From Diprion similis (Eukaryota > Arthropoda > Insecta > Hymenoptera > Diprionidae): 64,000 nt of DNA. The stretch is from positions 22,222,501 through 22,286,500 of the forward strand of contig NC_060112.1 of NCBI RefSeq assembly GCF_021155765.1, given 5' to 3'. Position numbers and translations under genes: made by a program. Under the pieces are notes generated by a model. That model made no database searches. It was not told the DNA's origin and worked only from the letters and a program-made list of their open reading frames with translations. This document shows, piece after piece, positions 12,403 through 25,964 of this stretch. Numbering within the stretch: position 1 is the first letter of the stretch; each line of letters opens with the position of its first letter.

Positions 12403-13718
12403 TTTCGTTCCGAAACAGCGTGGTTTGAAATATATCGCTACGCAGTATAGAGATCGTTTAGGAAAGAGTAACAGATACGTGCAAAGAGTGAGAGACGAGA
12501 AGAGCAGGAAATTAAAAAAAATAAAAGGAAGAAATTCAATAAAAACATATGTGATGGACTCGATTTAGCCACAACGCATGCGTTGTACATTTACGCGTAT
12601 TAATATAATATGTAATACATACGCAGTAGTTCCAATTGTTAGTCTACGTAGCGTATTATATTACATATATATGTATAGTTTATGTATAACTACATGACGC
12701 TATTAAATTGATAAAAATAAATTACCTACCATCTTAATTCCCATGTGATAAATAATTTAATGACGTATGAATAAATGTTTTTACGACATGTCTCGTCATA
12801 AATTTCGCAATAATTTACATAGAAAATATGAAAAAATCTTGACTCGATTAGGTTATATTATAATTTGATGAAAAGTGGCGATAATTATTGAAAGAAAAAA
12901 AAAAAACAGTTTATTTAGACTGTACAAATTTTATGTAATAATATTAATAATAATCTTATTGTAAAACTTTGTATAATAAGTCTCTAACCTTTTTTTTCAC
13001 AATAATTTTTCGCTTTATCTTTCTTGCAACGAGTTTACGATATAATATTTTTTTCCCATTTTCTTCTCTCTTTTTGCACTCTTTTCGACGTTTTCTTCCC
13101 CCGTTTTTTTTTCACTTTCCTTTTTTTTCGTTACCCTCGTCTCCGCCCCGAAAGAAGTCATGTGACTAAACGGTTATATTTGTACAATTGATTAAACACA
13201 CGTTTCCAGCTATAATCACAAGTGTTATATATCTACACCGTAGATGGAATATTTTTTTCCCCCTCTCTTTCCTCTTAGCTAGAATCATTATCCTCTTATA
13301 CTCTTTCTTTTCTACAATATCATCTATACTTCCGCTGCGCAGGTTGTAATACAGGCACTCGTGGCATATAATTATAATATTAAATACACTTCCACGAGTA
13401 TATATGAATGTAACGAGAAATTGTTATTTGCTTGTAATCATGAATCATATTACTTATAATAAAATTTATTGTTATGTGATTTCAACAAACGTTCTTTCGC
13501 CTTACACATATGCTTATGTTATTTTAGCACAGGTACGTACTTACGTACATATACCTGCACAGAAATGACTCATCGAATCGCCAATATTTTTTTATTCATC
13601 CTCATCCAACGGGATTACATTCTGTGAAACACCGTGTCTTGCAGGAAATTAGGATTCGGATTATAATATCCTCACCATATCTCTAATCCTGCATTCGTCG
13701 TCATATATATATATATAC

Positions 13719-13753
<35 letters not shown>
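12403..13753. other. Non-coding stretch ending in a TA array
   Basis: No gene is supported. There is a poly-A run near 12,893 and pyrimidine-rich text at 13,040-13,140. A long TA microsatellite at about 13,722-13,753 abuts the next mobile element. Confidence 0.55.
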
Positions 13754-13756
<3 letters not shown>

Positions 13757-14324
13757 GGTGACGCAAAAGAACCGACTATTTTTTTTTTTTGAGTCTCGTG
13801 TGACAAAATGTTAGTTTTTGATGTTCTAAGAGCCCGCTCCAAAGGACAGCTGCAAAAAAAATTTTATTAGAGGTCGCTCCAAATTTTTTAAAATGTCAAA
13901 AATCGTCAAAAAATTAAATTAAAAAAATTATATTTTCAGTATTTTGTTTCATTTTTAATCCATGTCGTGGTGTATTGTTATCGATTCTTTCTTACTAAAT
14001 TAAAGAAAGAAAATTTATGAAATTTTAATATGAGCATTAAAAGGTCGTTCGAAAAGATCTAAAGAAATGTACCAAAAAATTGAAAAAAAATTATGAGCGA
14101 CCTTTCAAAATTCAAATTTTGAACTGAAACTTTCGGAAACTTATTTTTTTTTCGTCTGTAAAATTATACCGTAACGAGACAAGAAATTAAAAAAAAAATC
14201 GATTTTTGACGATTTCTGACGTTTTAAAAAATGTAGAACGACTTCTTAAAAATTTTTCTTTGAACTGTCCTTTGGAGTGGGCTCTTAAAAAATCAAAAAC
14301 TAACATTTTGTCACACGAGACTCA

Positions 14325-14341
<17 letters not shown>
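13754..14341 (+). mobile_element. hAT-like palindromic MITE, copy B (right end lost)
   Basis: The left terminus TAGGGTGACGCAAAAGAACC follows a TA array. The right arm mirrors the left, with the complement of GTTAGTTTTTGATG near 14,290-14,312, up to a poly-A run. The last roughly 25 bp of the right terminus are missing and a second TA array (14,342-14,362) starts there. The interior is collinear with copy A. It contains no open frame of note. Confidence 0.8.
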
Positions 14342-14358
<17 letters not shown>

Positions 14359-14362
14359 TATA

Positions 14363-15716
14363 ATGTATATCACGTGTATTAATAAAATAGAGAAAGGAAG
14401 ATATTACCACAAGTTACTGTCATTGGGGTTAAAATTGTCTTTAATGTATTCCATGTGCGTTGCGTCGCATCTATATCATACATTATTATTGTTCAGGCCT
14501 CCTTTCGCTGCAGCAAACGGTGACTAATTGTAAAAGTAGAACTGATGTGGGTCGTCGTTTCTTTTCGAAGTAGTGCTGCGAGGGGGGATTTATTCGCGTT
14601 AATTACTCTCCAACTTACATATTACTCATATATACAATATCGTATGAGAAGTGATTAGATCGTTTGATTAACTGTTCGAAATTAAAAATACAAGTACACA
14701 AAAAACAAAAATTCAATCCAGCCCCGAGGATAATAAGGTAGATATAATATTGGAAAAGAAAAATAAATACAAAAATAATCCAGGGTTGCGTAATATTGAA
14801 AATCAAAGTATCGATTACACACGGAAAGGTATTATTTGTTTGACAAATGCAATCGCCAATCGGATAAAACTTGAGAAGATAAAGATAAGAAATTTTATCC
14901 TTATTTATATATATATATATACACATATGTGCGTGTGTTGATGAATATTTTTTTATTTTTTTTTATTCTATACACGCATTACAGGTATAATACAATATTA
15001 CCTTGGTTGGTAGATGAACGAAAGACGATTAATAACAATAAGAGAAGTTTGTATTTTTTTTTTCTTTTTTTTTTTCTCAAGTCTTATCTGGGAATTATCT
15101 AGAGTTAAGTGTAACCCGGAATAATTATCACTGTAGTTTTTTTGTACCTGGTCTAATTATAATTTTAATTACAGGTTGGGGTGAAAATTTGTAATTTTTC
15201 AAAAGCTCAAAAACGAAGGATAGACAAGTCAAAATGCGGAAAGATCAAAGTTCGGAAAGCCATGATGTAAAAATGTCGGAATGACGTGAAATACAGAAGA
15301 ATTCCAACGATTCTATGTTTCTCGTTTTCTCTACTTCAAATTTCTACATTTTGTCTATATTCAGAAATTCTACATCCGATATTGAATTCTATATAAAACA
15401 GATTTTTGGATTTTTGAAAAATCGACAGAACGGAATCTTTAGTTTACTAATTCCATTTCTATTTAAATAACCGTAACTCGTTTTCTGACGATAGAATCGG
15501 CGTAAAGACAGCGATGCAAAATACACTTGAATCTCGATTAATTAAACATCGGTATACATATTATTTCTCTTTGTTCTACGGGCGGAAATTCTACGTGATT
15601 GTAAATTTCGTTATTAATTATAACACATAATGTTTACTCGAATTCGACGAGAATTTTTCTCTCAAATAGTATGCGTTGCATACCTTTGAGAAATAATTAC
15701 GAATCACTTGTTTCAG
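14363..15716. other. Non-coding stretch upstream of the 15.7-kb exon candidate
   Basis: No gene is supported. From 15,170 to 15,430 there are dispersed words resembling CGGAAAG, AATGTCGGAATG and TTCTAC, but no clear period. The 3' end provides the pyrimidine-rich acceptor context of the exon-like block that begins at 15,717. Confidence 0.5.
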
Positions 15717-15810
15717 GAGGAAGAAGTTTCGTTGTCGGGCGAAGGTAACGAGGAGGGGGGGACTGAAACTGCAGAGAGCGGAAGTGGCAATTCAGCGTCT
15801 TCATCGCCAG
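15717..15810 (+). CDS. Candidate internal coding exon, possibly an alternative upstream Mnk exon
   Basis: A TTGTTTCAG acceptor precedes this 94-nt block and a GTGAAT donor follows it. Read from its first base, it codes for 31 residues of acidic, Ser/Gly-rich text that begins EEEVSLSGEGNEEGG and ends SASSSP, plus one base. The phase-1 donor is compatible with the acceptor of the Mnk exon at 40,965, which also follows a phase-1 intron. Splicing there would give an Mnk isoform with a different N-terminus that bypasses the start at 32,677. Its own upstream partner exon is not visible and would lie further left. Acidic low-complexity text is weak evidence of homology, so it could belong to another gene or be spurious. 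Confidence 0.42.
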
Positions 15811-17474
15811 GTGAATATCTAATATTTCCCTTTACATCGAATATAAATAATCTAATAATAAATATAATAAATCGCTTGACGTTAAAACCATAACGATCTT
15901 ATCATACAATATTGTAATATGACGTAATTAATATATCCATAATCCCAATTGCCTTTGGCCTGCCGATGGAAATTTGTTTAACTGTATTACAAAATGAAGT
16001 TGAAATGGAGGAGAAAATAGAAATTGCAGATAAAAAAAAAAAAAAGAAAACAATATGAAGAGGAGAACGAGAAACATTGAAAAATTCTCGGTAAAGCACT
16101 GTATAAACAAATTGTCATCCCGTAAGACGTGTCAGTGTTCGATATGTATAGACATATTTACACTTGTCGAACGTTACGAGTCGAGTTCGAATATCCGGAA
16201 ATGTCTAGTTTTTTCTCTTCCGTTGATGTTTATTTTTATTTTCTCACTCGTTCGCCATGTCTTCTCGCAATACGTTATTACACGTTTAGTTATAGGTATA
16301 AACGGGGGAGGGAAAATGAGAGGAATCATCGTCAAATACGCCGCAGACTTCGGATCGTTGTCTGTCACGATGATAGTAATAATAAGAATAATGACAATGA
16401 CAATAATAATAATAACAATAATAATAGCAATAATAATAACAACAACGATAATAATAATAAACATTTCATTATCATACTCTTCAAATGCACAGAGGTGTGT
16501 ATGTCCGTGGGTGTGTGTGTGTGTATGTGTGTGAGCGAATCTGTGTGAGTGATAATATGAAAGTAAATTGACATTTTTCTCTTAACTGAGTAATACTTCA
16601 AACACTGCGCAATATATTCACGGTATTAATACATGGATGTAATATATACATATAATATAAGGTGGTAGGTGTCATGCGTTATATATATGTATATATATAT
16701 ATAAGATATTAGGGTGTTTAAAAAAAAAAAAAAAATTACAGAATAATCGTCATCGTGTTTTTTATTTAATTTTTTCTATGCAGGCATTAAGTCCGATTCG
16801 ATTTCTTCTCTTTCTTCTGCCCGCGTAAACACGTCGATAAAATCGATCGATGGCACAAGATTTAATTGAAAAAAAAAAAATAGATAAAACAAATAAACAA
16901 ATGAATAAAAATATCTCGATAAACGTGCTAAATGACTATGAGACCCGGATGTCAAAACATTACAATATCTGCATGGTGTGGTTCCTTTCTATACCTCTTC
17001 TAACGTGTATAATAAATAATTGAATTGCGCCTTTATAACAATTTATATTTATACATATATTATGTATACATAATATAGAAGCAGTGAGTATATTTTGGTG
17101 TTTAGGCAACTTGATTTGGGTTAAGAATGTTTTTTGCATGAGAGGGGGAGGGGGGCTCAAAGTTCATCGACCCGCGGCAAAAAAATTTCTAAGCCCGCGT
17201 TAATCGCAACGTGTTTACCAAACAGCCGATGCAAAACGTGATCTAGGCATTCACCTATTGCATGTGAGTGAGGCTGTTACGCACGTATATCTATAACATA
17301 CTTATACTACGTGTATATATATATGTATATAAGAATTTTACGGTTCTTTGATGAAAATCGGACGCGTACGATTCGCTCGTTGACGTCTTGGGGAGAAAAT
17401 GAAAAGGCGTTCGGGCGGGAAATTTCTTATCGTATAGAAAAAACTTGAATCGAAAAAATTGTACTACCAGCACC

Positions 17475-17505
<31 letters not shown>

Positions 17506-18048
17506 ACTTACTTACTTTCCCTATAGATTACAAAATTGATATTTTATGATATTGAAGGGAAAAAAGAAACAGTATATCGTGCGATCGTGCAGATTAATGT
17601 TTTATTTTAAAGCAACAAACAAGCGTATATAATAAGTGTGTAATGTATTGATTATTCTGTGCCAAGGGAATTGAAAGAGTGAGAGGGAAAAAAATACAAA
17701 ATATTTCTAACACGAAAGCTTCTTTTTTTTTTTTTTTTTCATTTTGTGTTACGATTATTATTTCAACAACTGTCACGCGGATAAATACGTCGGTTTTCTT
17801 TTATTTTACCTTTCTTTCGTTTCACAACAATATCAGTATAACTTGCTATAGGTATACCTATTCAGTAGTTTATAATCGTGTATATACGATGTTCATTAAC
17901 TTTTACTCGAGTATTGAATGCTATTTATTATAAATATCTGTGCACGGTCTGCAGAATTTATAAACTGCCCGATAGATAAATTTCTTCTGTAAACGATTCG
18001 TCGAACTGTATTTATTATCACTGATATTTTAGTAGTCCAAATTGTAAT

Positions 18049-18090
<42 letters not shown>

Positions 18091-19510
18091 TTATAGGCAG
18101 TAAAAATATTGATAAACAAACGAAAAATAAAAAAAAAACCATAATAATAATAATAATATTATCACGAAATGGAAAAGATCGTCTCCCTTAAACGGAAATA
18201 AGAAATCATTTAAACCGATTAATATTAATTACCGATTATTTGTAATCAAACGAAAATATTTATAAATAAAAATGAAAAAAATTGTAAAAACAAATAACAT
18301 TAACGTTGACTGTATAAATTACTCTATTCATCGAAGCGAAGTGAATTTGAAGTGGACCCGAGATGAGGAATGATTTCTGGTAAATTGGCAAACTTAATTC
18401 TGTTGCTTTCCTCAGTGTGTGAAAATCCGTTTTATACTCCACGTCGGTAAATTAATTATTCATAAAATGCAAACTCATCCAAATTCAATTCTGCTCGAAT
18501 CATTTTCAATAACAGACCACGAGGTTCTCGCAATCATTTACGTACAGTACGTACACAAGTACCTACACGTGATTTCGATCGATTTTCGAAGAAGATATTA
18601 ATCTCGTCAGATCTTCTACTGACAATAAAAGATTTCAAACGGTTAAAAATATATTTCTGTTATCGATGTGTGGGAAAAAACAAAGAAACAAAAAAAAAAA
18701 AAAGCGTATGGATAAAAAATTATTCCTTTGTAGAAAAATCGTCTGCTTACTCGATCGATATACTTTGTTATTTAACGGAAAATATAAAACAAAACAAAAA
18801 ACAAAAATGAGAAAAAAATAAAAGAAAAAACGATACAAAAGAAATTGACACGAATATGCACATTTTTCGAATTCGCGTCTCTGCTTGCGTGCGTACTTAC
18901 GAGTGCGAAGAATGAGGGAGAACTCGAAGTTGCTACATTTTATAACACGTTTCAAACTTTTGACGGTTTTATTTTTCTTTATGCTATTTATTTATTTTTT
19001 TTTATTTTTTTTTCATTTTCGTTCAACTCGTAGTATAATTAACTGCCATTTTTTGTCGAATCAATGATTTTAGAAGGATTTTCGTCATCCTGTAGAGATT
19101 CTGTCGATAGAATGATTGTGCGTGCGTATATTCTTTTCTTTTTTTCACCCCTTATCTGTATAATTTTGAAGCGTTTTGCTACATTCTATTGCAAATTCGC
19201 AAAGGTCTTTTATTTCTACTCATTTCTTACATTCAAATATGGTTTTTTATTTTCATTTTTTTTATTAATTTATTTATTTATTTATTTTTTTTTTTCTATT
19301 CTGTGTATACGCTTTCTTGGAGTAAGAAATATGGGATGAAAAAAAGAAACAGTGAAATTTATTGTCGTGGCGTGGCAAAAAAAACAAATCTATGCTTGAC
19401 GAAGAAAAAAAAGAACGAGAAAAAAAAATCAAACAGGTTTTATTTTTATCGACGAACGGATGTTTGTCTAGCGGTATACTACAGGTATGAAATGCTTTGG
19501 AATTTCTATT

Positions 19511-19535
19511 CCCCCCCCCCCCCCCCCCCCCCCCC
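19511..19535. repeat. (C)25 homopolymer
   Basis: An uninterrupted run of 25 cytosines in otherwise AT-rich DNA. Exact length is likely to be unreliable in any assembly. Confidence 0.9.
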
Positions 19536-19756
19536 TCTTACTTCTCAGTATTATATATATATATGTACTCTGATCACGATTCTCCGTTCACGCAATGTCT
19601 ATATCTAATCATATATAGACGGGGATTACCCATATATTTATTTATTTATTTATTTATTAATTTATTTTGTGTTCAATTTTTTTCAACCTTTCATCGATTT
19701 GTCGAAATTGATTAAAAATTCTGACGCAATAAAACGACGAGAGTACGTGGATGGAA

Positions 19757-19778
19757 GGGGGGGGGGGGGGGGGGGGGG
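19757..19778. repeat. (G)22 homopolymer
   Basis: An uninterrupted run of 22 guanines, about 220 bases downstream of a 25-base C run. Confidence 0.9.
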
Positions 19779-22700
19779 ATGCGATGACAATGTTTGCGAG
19801 TAATATCAAACAGGTTTATTTATTTTTTCTTCTTTTTCCCTCAATAATTATATCCGTGATAGAAACAACGATATATTTGAAGTATATAACCGGATAAGAA
19901 AAGAGAAGAAAAGAAATGTACCGAAATGAAATGAAATGAAATGTAATTAAATGTAATAAAGAAAGGTCGTTCAATTATGACTTATCTTTATACTTTACTT
20001 TACTATCGGTAGAACAAAAAAAAAAAAATGCGACGACTTGAATCTGTGACGAGAATGCGTGATGTTAAATCTTTGAATTTTGCGTCAGAAAACCAATCGT
20101 CCGTTTGACTACGTCATACAAATATGCTATAAAATTATGCGTATCATGCATGTATTTAATTTATATATATTATACAGTATAAATTTGTTAACCGTAAGAA
20201 TTGTGGCCGGTGGTTTCTCGTCCTTGGCAAAAATCCGGATGAGAGGCAAACCGCAATTGCAGTCCTTCGTCGCCTCAAGTTCCTGCGATTCATCGCCTCG
20301 AGTCTTTCAAATAAGTGTTTTTGTCACATTCCAATTGCCGTTGTTCTCGTTCTCCGTCTTGTTTTATATTTATATACATAATGTGTGTGCGTGCGTGTGT
20401 GTGTGTGTGTGTGCGAGTATATACAACCTCATGGAATTATAGCGTGGATCTCGACTCTTTCTTTTATCCACCTCTATCGGAATGACTTCTTTTTAACTGT
20501 ACATAGTTGTAAAATCCAGGGAATCGAACAATTAATCCGATAATGTCGTTTAATTTTTCTCTTCTTTCTTTCATTTCTTCGTTCCGAATTTTTGTTTCGC
20601 CATTTTCTTTTTCATTACCATCTTTTTCTCACTACAGAATCAACTAGTTTTGTTGCCTTGTTTTTCTTTTTTCTCTTTCCTTATTCCTTCGTACCAATTA
20701 TCTAGTCGTTACGTAATTCAACCTACAATGATCATTATCGTACAGGGACAGTTTATAAAAAGAAGAACTTTATATTTATTTCTAGAAAACGGTAGAACGG
20801 TCGGGTGTTGGACGATTGTCTGTGGGGAGGGGGGGGGGGGGGGGGAGCTAAAGGCAAAATTGACGAGATAGAACACAATAAAATACGTAAAATACGAAAA
20901 TTTATAAATGTGTTACATAGATTATATATTTTCTTCATAGAAATTATAGTGCGAGTAAAAAAAAAAAAAAATTTAAACAACGTTATCTTGATTTAATCAA
21001 TCATTTACTCACGGACACACACACACACACACACACACACATGACATACATGCGACGTGTCATTATATACGACTTAGGGTAAATAAAACGTTTGACGAGT
21101 CACTCTAACGAGTGAAAAACAACGGATCAGCCGGTATACACACACATCGGTTATATGCATATATAAATCTACATACGTATGTACGTATCTAACGTTACAC
21201 GCAACGTTAGCAAAGTCCATACATGTACGTACGTTCATATTAAGCTGTGCGCTGCACGTTTTTAACACACATACATATGTACAGTGTTCTATGAACATAT
21301 TACATATAGGCAAATGTGATGTAGAATTTATTCGCGAAACTGGCGCGTATTTAACTCTAGCTATATTACATACTAGGTATACATATGTATATGTGTGTGT
21401 ATACATCCCACTCATTGTCAATTGTCACCGCGACAGCCTTGGAGAAGCTTCGCCTGTCTATGATATGTGTCATATACAACATTTCGCTTTATTTCACACA
21501 TATAAACATAACTGTACACGTATAACATATCTACATATTTTTTTTTATACTAACAATTAAACGCGGACGGGTGAAAAATCAACGTGTCACTAACTAATTT
21601 AACTGATGCGCGATAGAAGGAATTTTTATACCGCTGTGTGTATAAATGTGTATTAGAAAGGGGGGAAAAAAAAATAAATATATGAAAATAAAAAATGTCG
21701 TTGTATGTATTATTATTAACCACGTATAAAACGATCACGTCAATTATCACCGGATACTGGTTGTACATATACATATTACAATTCCGTTGAATGTTGCACG
21801 ATTTATCGTTAGAATTGCTCGTAAATAATAATAACAACAACAACAAATAAGCTCTGTTAAATATCCTGTGAAAAAAAAAAAAAAACTTTCACAATAATAA
21901 GATTAATAATAATCTTTCTGGATCATGAAATTATACTGAATTAAGGCTTTAGCTAGTAGACGCGTATAATTATCTAGTAGATTCTATTACATAATTACAC
22001 CATCGATCATTTGCGAAAAGTTAGAGTTGCTGTTGCATCGTAATATGCAGTGTATATATGTAAGAGCAACAAACCTAGTGAGAACGGAAGACGCGCTTCC
22101 CTCGGTCGTTGCACGTATCACTTATGTACACACACACACACACATACAATATATATATATATATATATATGCCGAATCATCGTCTACAACATATATTTAA
22201 TCCTCTTACCTCCTCAACGCAACGTCTAGAATCGTCGTTGAGTCGAGCACCGGCGGCGTAAAAAGCCGGAGAGATTTTTAAACTTTTCGAACGTTCTGGA
22301 GTATCGATGAACGCTTATCGCGTGTTACCCTTATTACGTAATTGCATAATTTTTGTTTCTGTATCGATTGTAATCCCCTTTCGAATACGTCAAGGTGTGT
22401 GCTTATACCATACGACACACGCTTTTGTCTTTTTTTTTTTCTTTTTTTTTCGTACTTACCGATCAAAACTAACGCCGTAGTCTAAGCACTTCGAGATTAT
22501 TCGTCTGATTGCCCGGAGTGTGTCCGTCACGATGCATCTCCATCTTTTTTCTCATTAACTTCCACTCAAACATCGATTTATAAACTACGGTGGATGTCTG
22601 TCCGTCCTTCTCTCTTGTTGATGCGTATGTGTCGTGTGGTGCGTTTGTATGTACACCTGTCGTGTCTCTTTATATGCAATGTACGTATTTAACACATTCG

Positions 22701-23817
22701 AAACACTATTAGTTTAAAATTAATATCCGACGCCATGCATTCTGTGAATCGAACGCATTATTTAATTCCTGTATACATGTAATTATTGCTTTTTTAACAT
22801 ATTATACGTATAAGTATAGGTGTAATCTTATTTTTAGCCTATTTCTGGAATTAGATTTTCACACTTTATTGTACCTTTTTTTCTACTATCTTAGAATTAA
22901 TGTAAAAAATAAGACGGTATGTAGTTGGAATATATTTCGTTCGACTTACTGCTGCTTACTTATTGAGACAAATGTGAAAATTATTTTTTGGAAATTACCC
23001 AAAGTGCGTGGGAAAATACGCGTGAAAAACGCATGTGCACAAGCTCGTCGTTTTCTTTTCTTTTTTTATTTCTTGTTTTTTTGGGTTTTTTTTTTTATTC
23101 ATCACCTCACGTGCTGAGTTCTTCTCTTTTTTATGGTTCTCACACTGCGATTGGGTTCGTTAAATAAACTAGGAATATACATGTATACAATATGATTTAT
23201 GCAACATGTAATCAATAACGTACAAAATATCGAACCGTTCAATATTATGCAGTTTGATAAATATTTTGAAACTTCATATATTTTTATTCGTGTTCTCAAC
23301 GAGTTCAATGTTAGCGGTTCGGCACAGAATTTCATAATTATTTTGCAGTACAAGAGTAAGGCTGTTATGTAAGCGTGAAACGTAAAGATAAAATCAATGT
23401 TTCTGGATCTTACCATGTATGTAGATAAATTGACGGGTCAAATTTTCTTCCCCACTTCGTCTTTCAATCTTTGTATAATACGCGTCGGCTGTATACGCAT
23501 GGTATCGTGTATTTGTTTAGATAAGTGATTGCTCGAAATAACTTCACTTGTGTTTGTTGCTTGACACGAATCTTGGTCAAGTACGTGTTGCATAATTTTT
23601 TTTCGACCATGAAAAGTAAACGCGGTGTGCGGTGTACACGTCCGTGTCTCGTAAAGAGAGGAGATGATGACAAATTTTTTCCACAGCATTATTGATCGTT
23701 TCAATCTTACCATCCAATTTCTAGTTCAATTTTATTTTTCTCTTCCTGTTCCTTGTTTTTATACTCTCTATAATTCCTCAATCGGACTATATTATGTACA
23801 AAGATACATACGTATAT

Positions 23818-24434
23818 TAGGGTAGCTGCAAAAAAACCGACTATTTTTTTTTTTTTTCTTTGAGTCTCGTGTGACAAAATGTTAGTTTTTGATGTTTTAA
23901 AAGCCCACTCCAAAGGACAGTTGGAAAAAAAAAATTTCAAGAGGTCGCTCCACATTTTTGAAAACGTCAGAAATCGTCAAAAATCGAGTTTTTTTTTTAA
24001 GTTTTTTTTCTCGGTTCGATATAATTTTATAGACGAAAAAAAAAAATAAGTTTCCGAAAGTTTCAGTTCAAAATTTGAATTTTGAAAGGTCGCTCATAAT
24101 TTTTTTTCAATTTTTTGGTGCATTTCTTTAGATTTTTTCGAGCGACCTTTTAATATTCATATTAACATTAAATGCATTTTTTTTCCTTAATTTAGTAAGA
24201 AAGAATGGATAACAATACACCACGACATGAATTAAAAATCAAACAAAATACTGAAAATATAATTTTTTTAGTTTAATCTTTTGACGATTTTTGACATTTT
24301 AAAAAATTTGGAGCGACCTCTAAAAATTTTTTCTCTGAGCTGTCCTTCAGAGGGGGCTCTTAAAACATCAATAACTAACATTTTGTCACACGAGACTTAA
24401 AAAAAAAATATAGTCGGTTTTTTGCGCCACCCTA
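23818..24434 (-). mobile_element. hAT-like palindromic MITE, copy C (complete)
   Basis: The termini read TAGGGTAGCTGC on the left and GCGCCACCCTA on the right. Identical octamers ACGTATAT flank it at 23,810-23,817 and 24,435-24,442, giving a clean 8-bp target-site duplication. The element is 617 bp. It is in the opposite orientation to copies A and B: the asymmetric middle, with TTCAGTTCAAAATTTGAA before AACAATACACCACGACATG, is reversed. No transposase coding is present, so it would have been moved by a transposase encoded elsewhere. The 8-bp duplication and TAGGG-type ends suggest the hAT superfamily. Confidence 0.85.
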
Positions 24435-24442
24435 ACGTATAT

Positions 24443-25960
24443 GAATCTTTACGATTGCGATGAGGATAATACAAATGAGTGAGTGATCGATAATAATCTT
24501 GCAAACAGAATAATAATAATAGTAACGATAATAACAATAATAATAATAATAATATTTATTAGACAGAATTAATAGTTATAGAAAAAAGTGATCGTAAGCC
24601 TTTACTGATAATGAATGTTATACTAGAGATTATCTCACAGATTCGTATCACATTTTCACTCGTGTGCTTCTGGTTCTGTTATTATAATGTGCAAGGTTAT
24701 GACTGCTGACATACGATTATACCGCTACTGCGCATTAAACAATTATCCTCGTACAGCAATATCTTTCTAAGATTAAACTTTATCTTGCCTGGAAATGAGG
24801 GTTAAAACAGAGACGCGTACGATTTGTAACATAATGTGTATACTTTTATCGCGACATTAACTTGTTTCATTTAATTATCATATTTTGTTCGGATAAGTTG
24901 AAATTGAGAGAAAAATAATTGAGCGAAAATTTGCACCCGCTGGGCTGAAAATCTTACGTCTATTCGTACGGAAATGGGGGATCGATTCGATTTTGCCGGT
25001 GAAAGAGGTCTTATTCAATCAATTTTTAATTCGACATTCTTTCGTTTGCAGAGAAAATGGCGAATGAAAAGTTGAATTGAGTTTTTACTATATATTAATT
25101 TTTTTTCTGAGGATCCCGTGAAAATAAACGACTTTGATGTTAATAAAACGCGGCTTTTTCTTTTTATTGTTTTATTATGTTATTTTGACTAATATATGAT
25201 TCAAAATTTTTACCAAAATCGGTTGAAACATCCTTGAGTTATGATAGTGAAAATGCAAGTAATTAGCAAATAACGAGGAAACTGAGAAGTTTTAGGACTG
25301 CTCGATTTTCTCCGCTTAATCACTTTTCAATTTCGCAATTTTTATAAAATCAATTTCTTCAGTTATTCCAAAATTGCGAAATTGTAATTTTTTGTTTCAA
25401 CGTATCAATAGACTAAATTCACTAACTTCAGCCTCGTGCATTTTTGCGATTATTTCAAGCGTGAGGGATCCATTGTTTTTCTCAGCGGGCTTTCGACAAC
25501 CGGATTCGAAATTTCAATCGCAAACAAGAATCTGAATTCTATCCACACACACACACACACACACACAAGTATTCAAACTTGTGCAACATGTATACCTATA
25601 CCGGCATGTGACATATATACCTACTTAGGTATACATATAGGTGCAGAGTTATATACACGGAAACGCAACTTCGTTGGCGAATGAATTCATTGTCTTCCAT
25701 TTCGAATCCCACACAACCTGGTCCTTTGGTGGCTTCGGGGACTTGTATAAATATACATTATTATAAATATAATCGACATGCATTTTATGTATATACATGT
25801 ATGTATGCATACCGGTGTTTTCTCTGCATCGATGTTGGGAGACGCGGTTCATTTTCTTACTGCAACCCAGGTGTCATATTATATGTATATGTTTCCTTCG
25901 ATCTGAACCACGATTAAAACATTCTGTCATGAATTATTTACAACTTTTTTTTACGACTTT
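24443..25960. other. Non-coding stretch with partial dispersed repeat
   Basis: No gene is supported. An AAT-rich tract lies at about 24,530-24,555 and a CA tract at 25,545-25,567. The segment 25,040-25,330 (GCGAATGAAAAGTTGAATTG, then AAATCGGTTGAAACATCC) resembles the segment starting near 25,965 and may be a decayed second copy of the same dispersed repeat. Confidence 0.5.
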
Positions 25961-25964
25961 CCGT

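Larger units (their letters stand above)
15811..23809. other. Large non-coding stretch with microsatellites
   Basis: No coding exon is supported in these 8 kb. The main content is simple repeat: AAT/AAC text at 16,376-16,462, TG and GT tracts at 16,510-16,535 and 20,385-20,412, a T run at about 17,477-17,501, TA arrays near 18,056-18,090 and 22,150-22,170, a 25-base C run at 19,511-19,535, a 22-base G run at 19,757-19,778 and a 17-base G run at 20,829-20,845. A TAGGGTG word followed by poly-A at 16,710 may be a one-ended remnant of a mobile element. If the 15.7-kb exon is part of Mnk, this is intron. Confidence 0.5.

Noticed and set aside
16055..16601. Several open frames rich in Ile, Asn and Leu
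   Set aside because: Products of the AAT/AAC-type repeat at 16,376-16,462 read in several frames.
16710..16740. TAGGGTG followed by poly-A as a mobile element
   Set aside because: Only the first few bases agree with the TAGGGTGGCGC family; no second end or body similarity was found.
23818..24434. TTAGGG word taken as telomere-like sequence
   Set aside because: It occurs singly at element termini and never as a tandem array.
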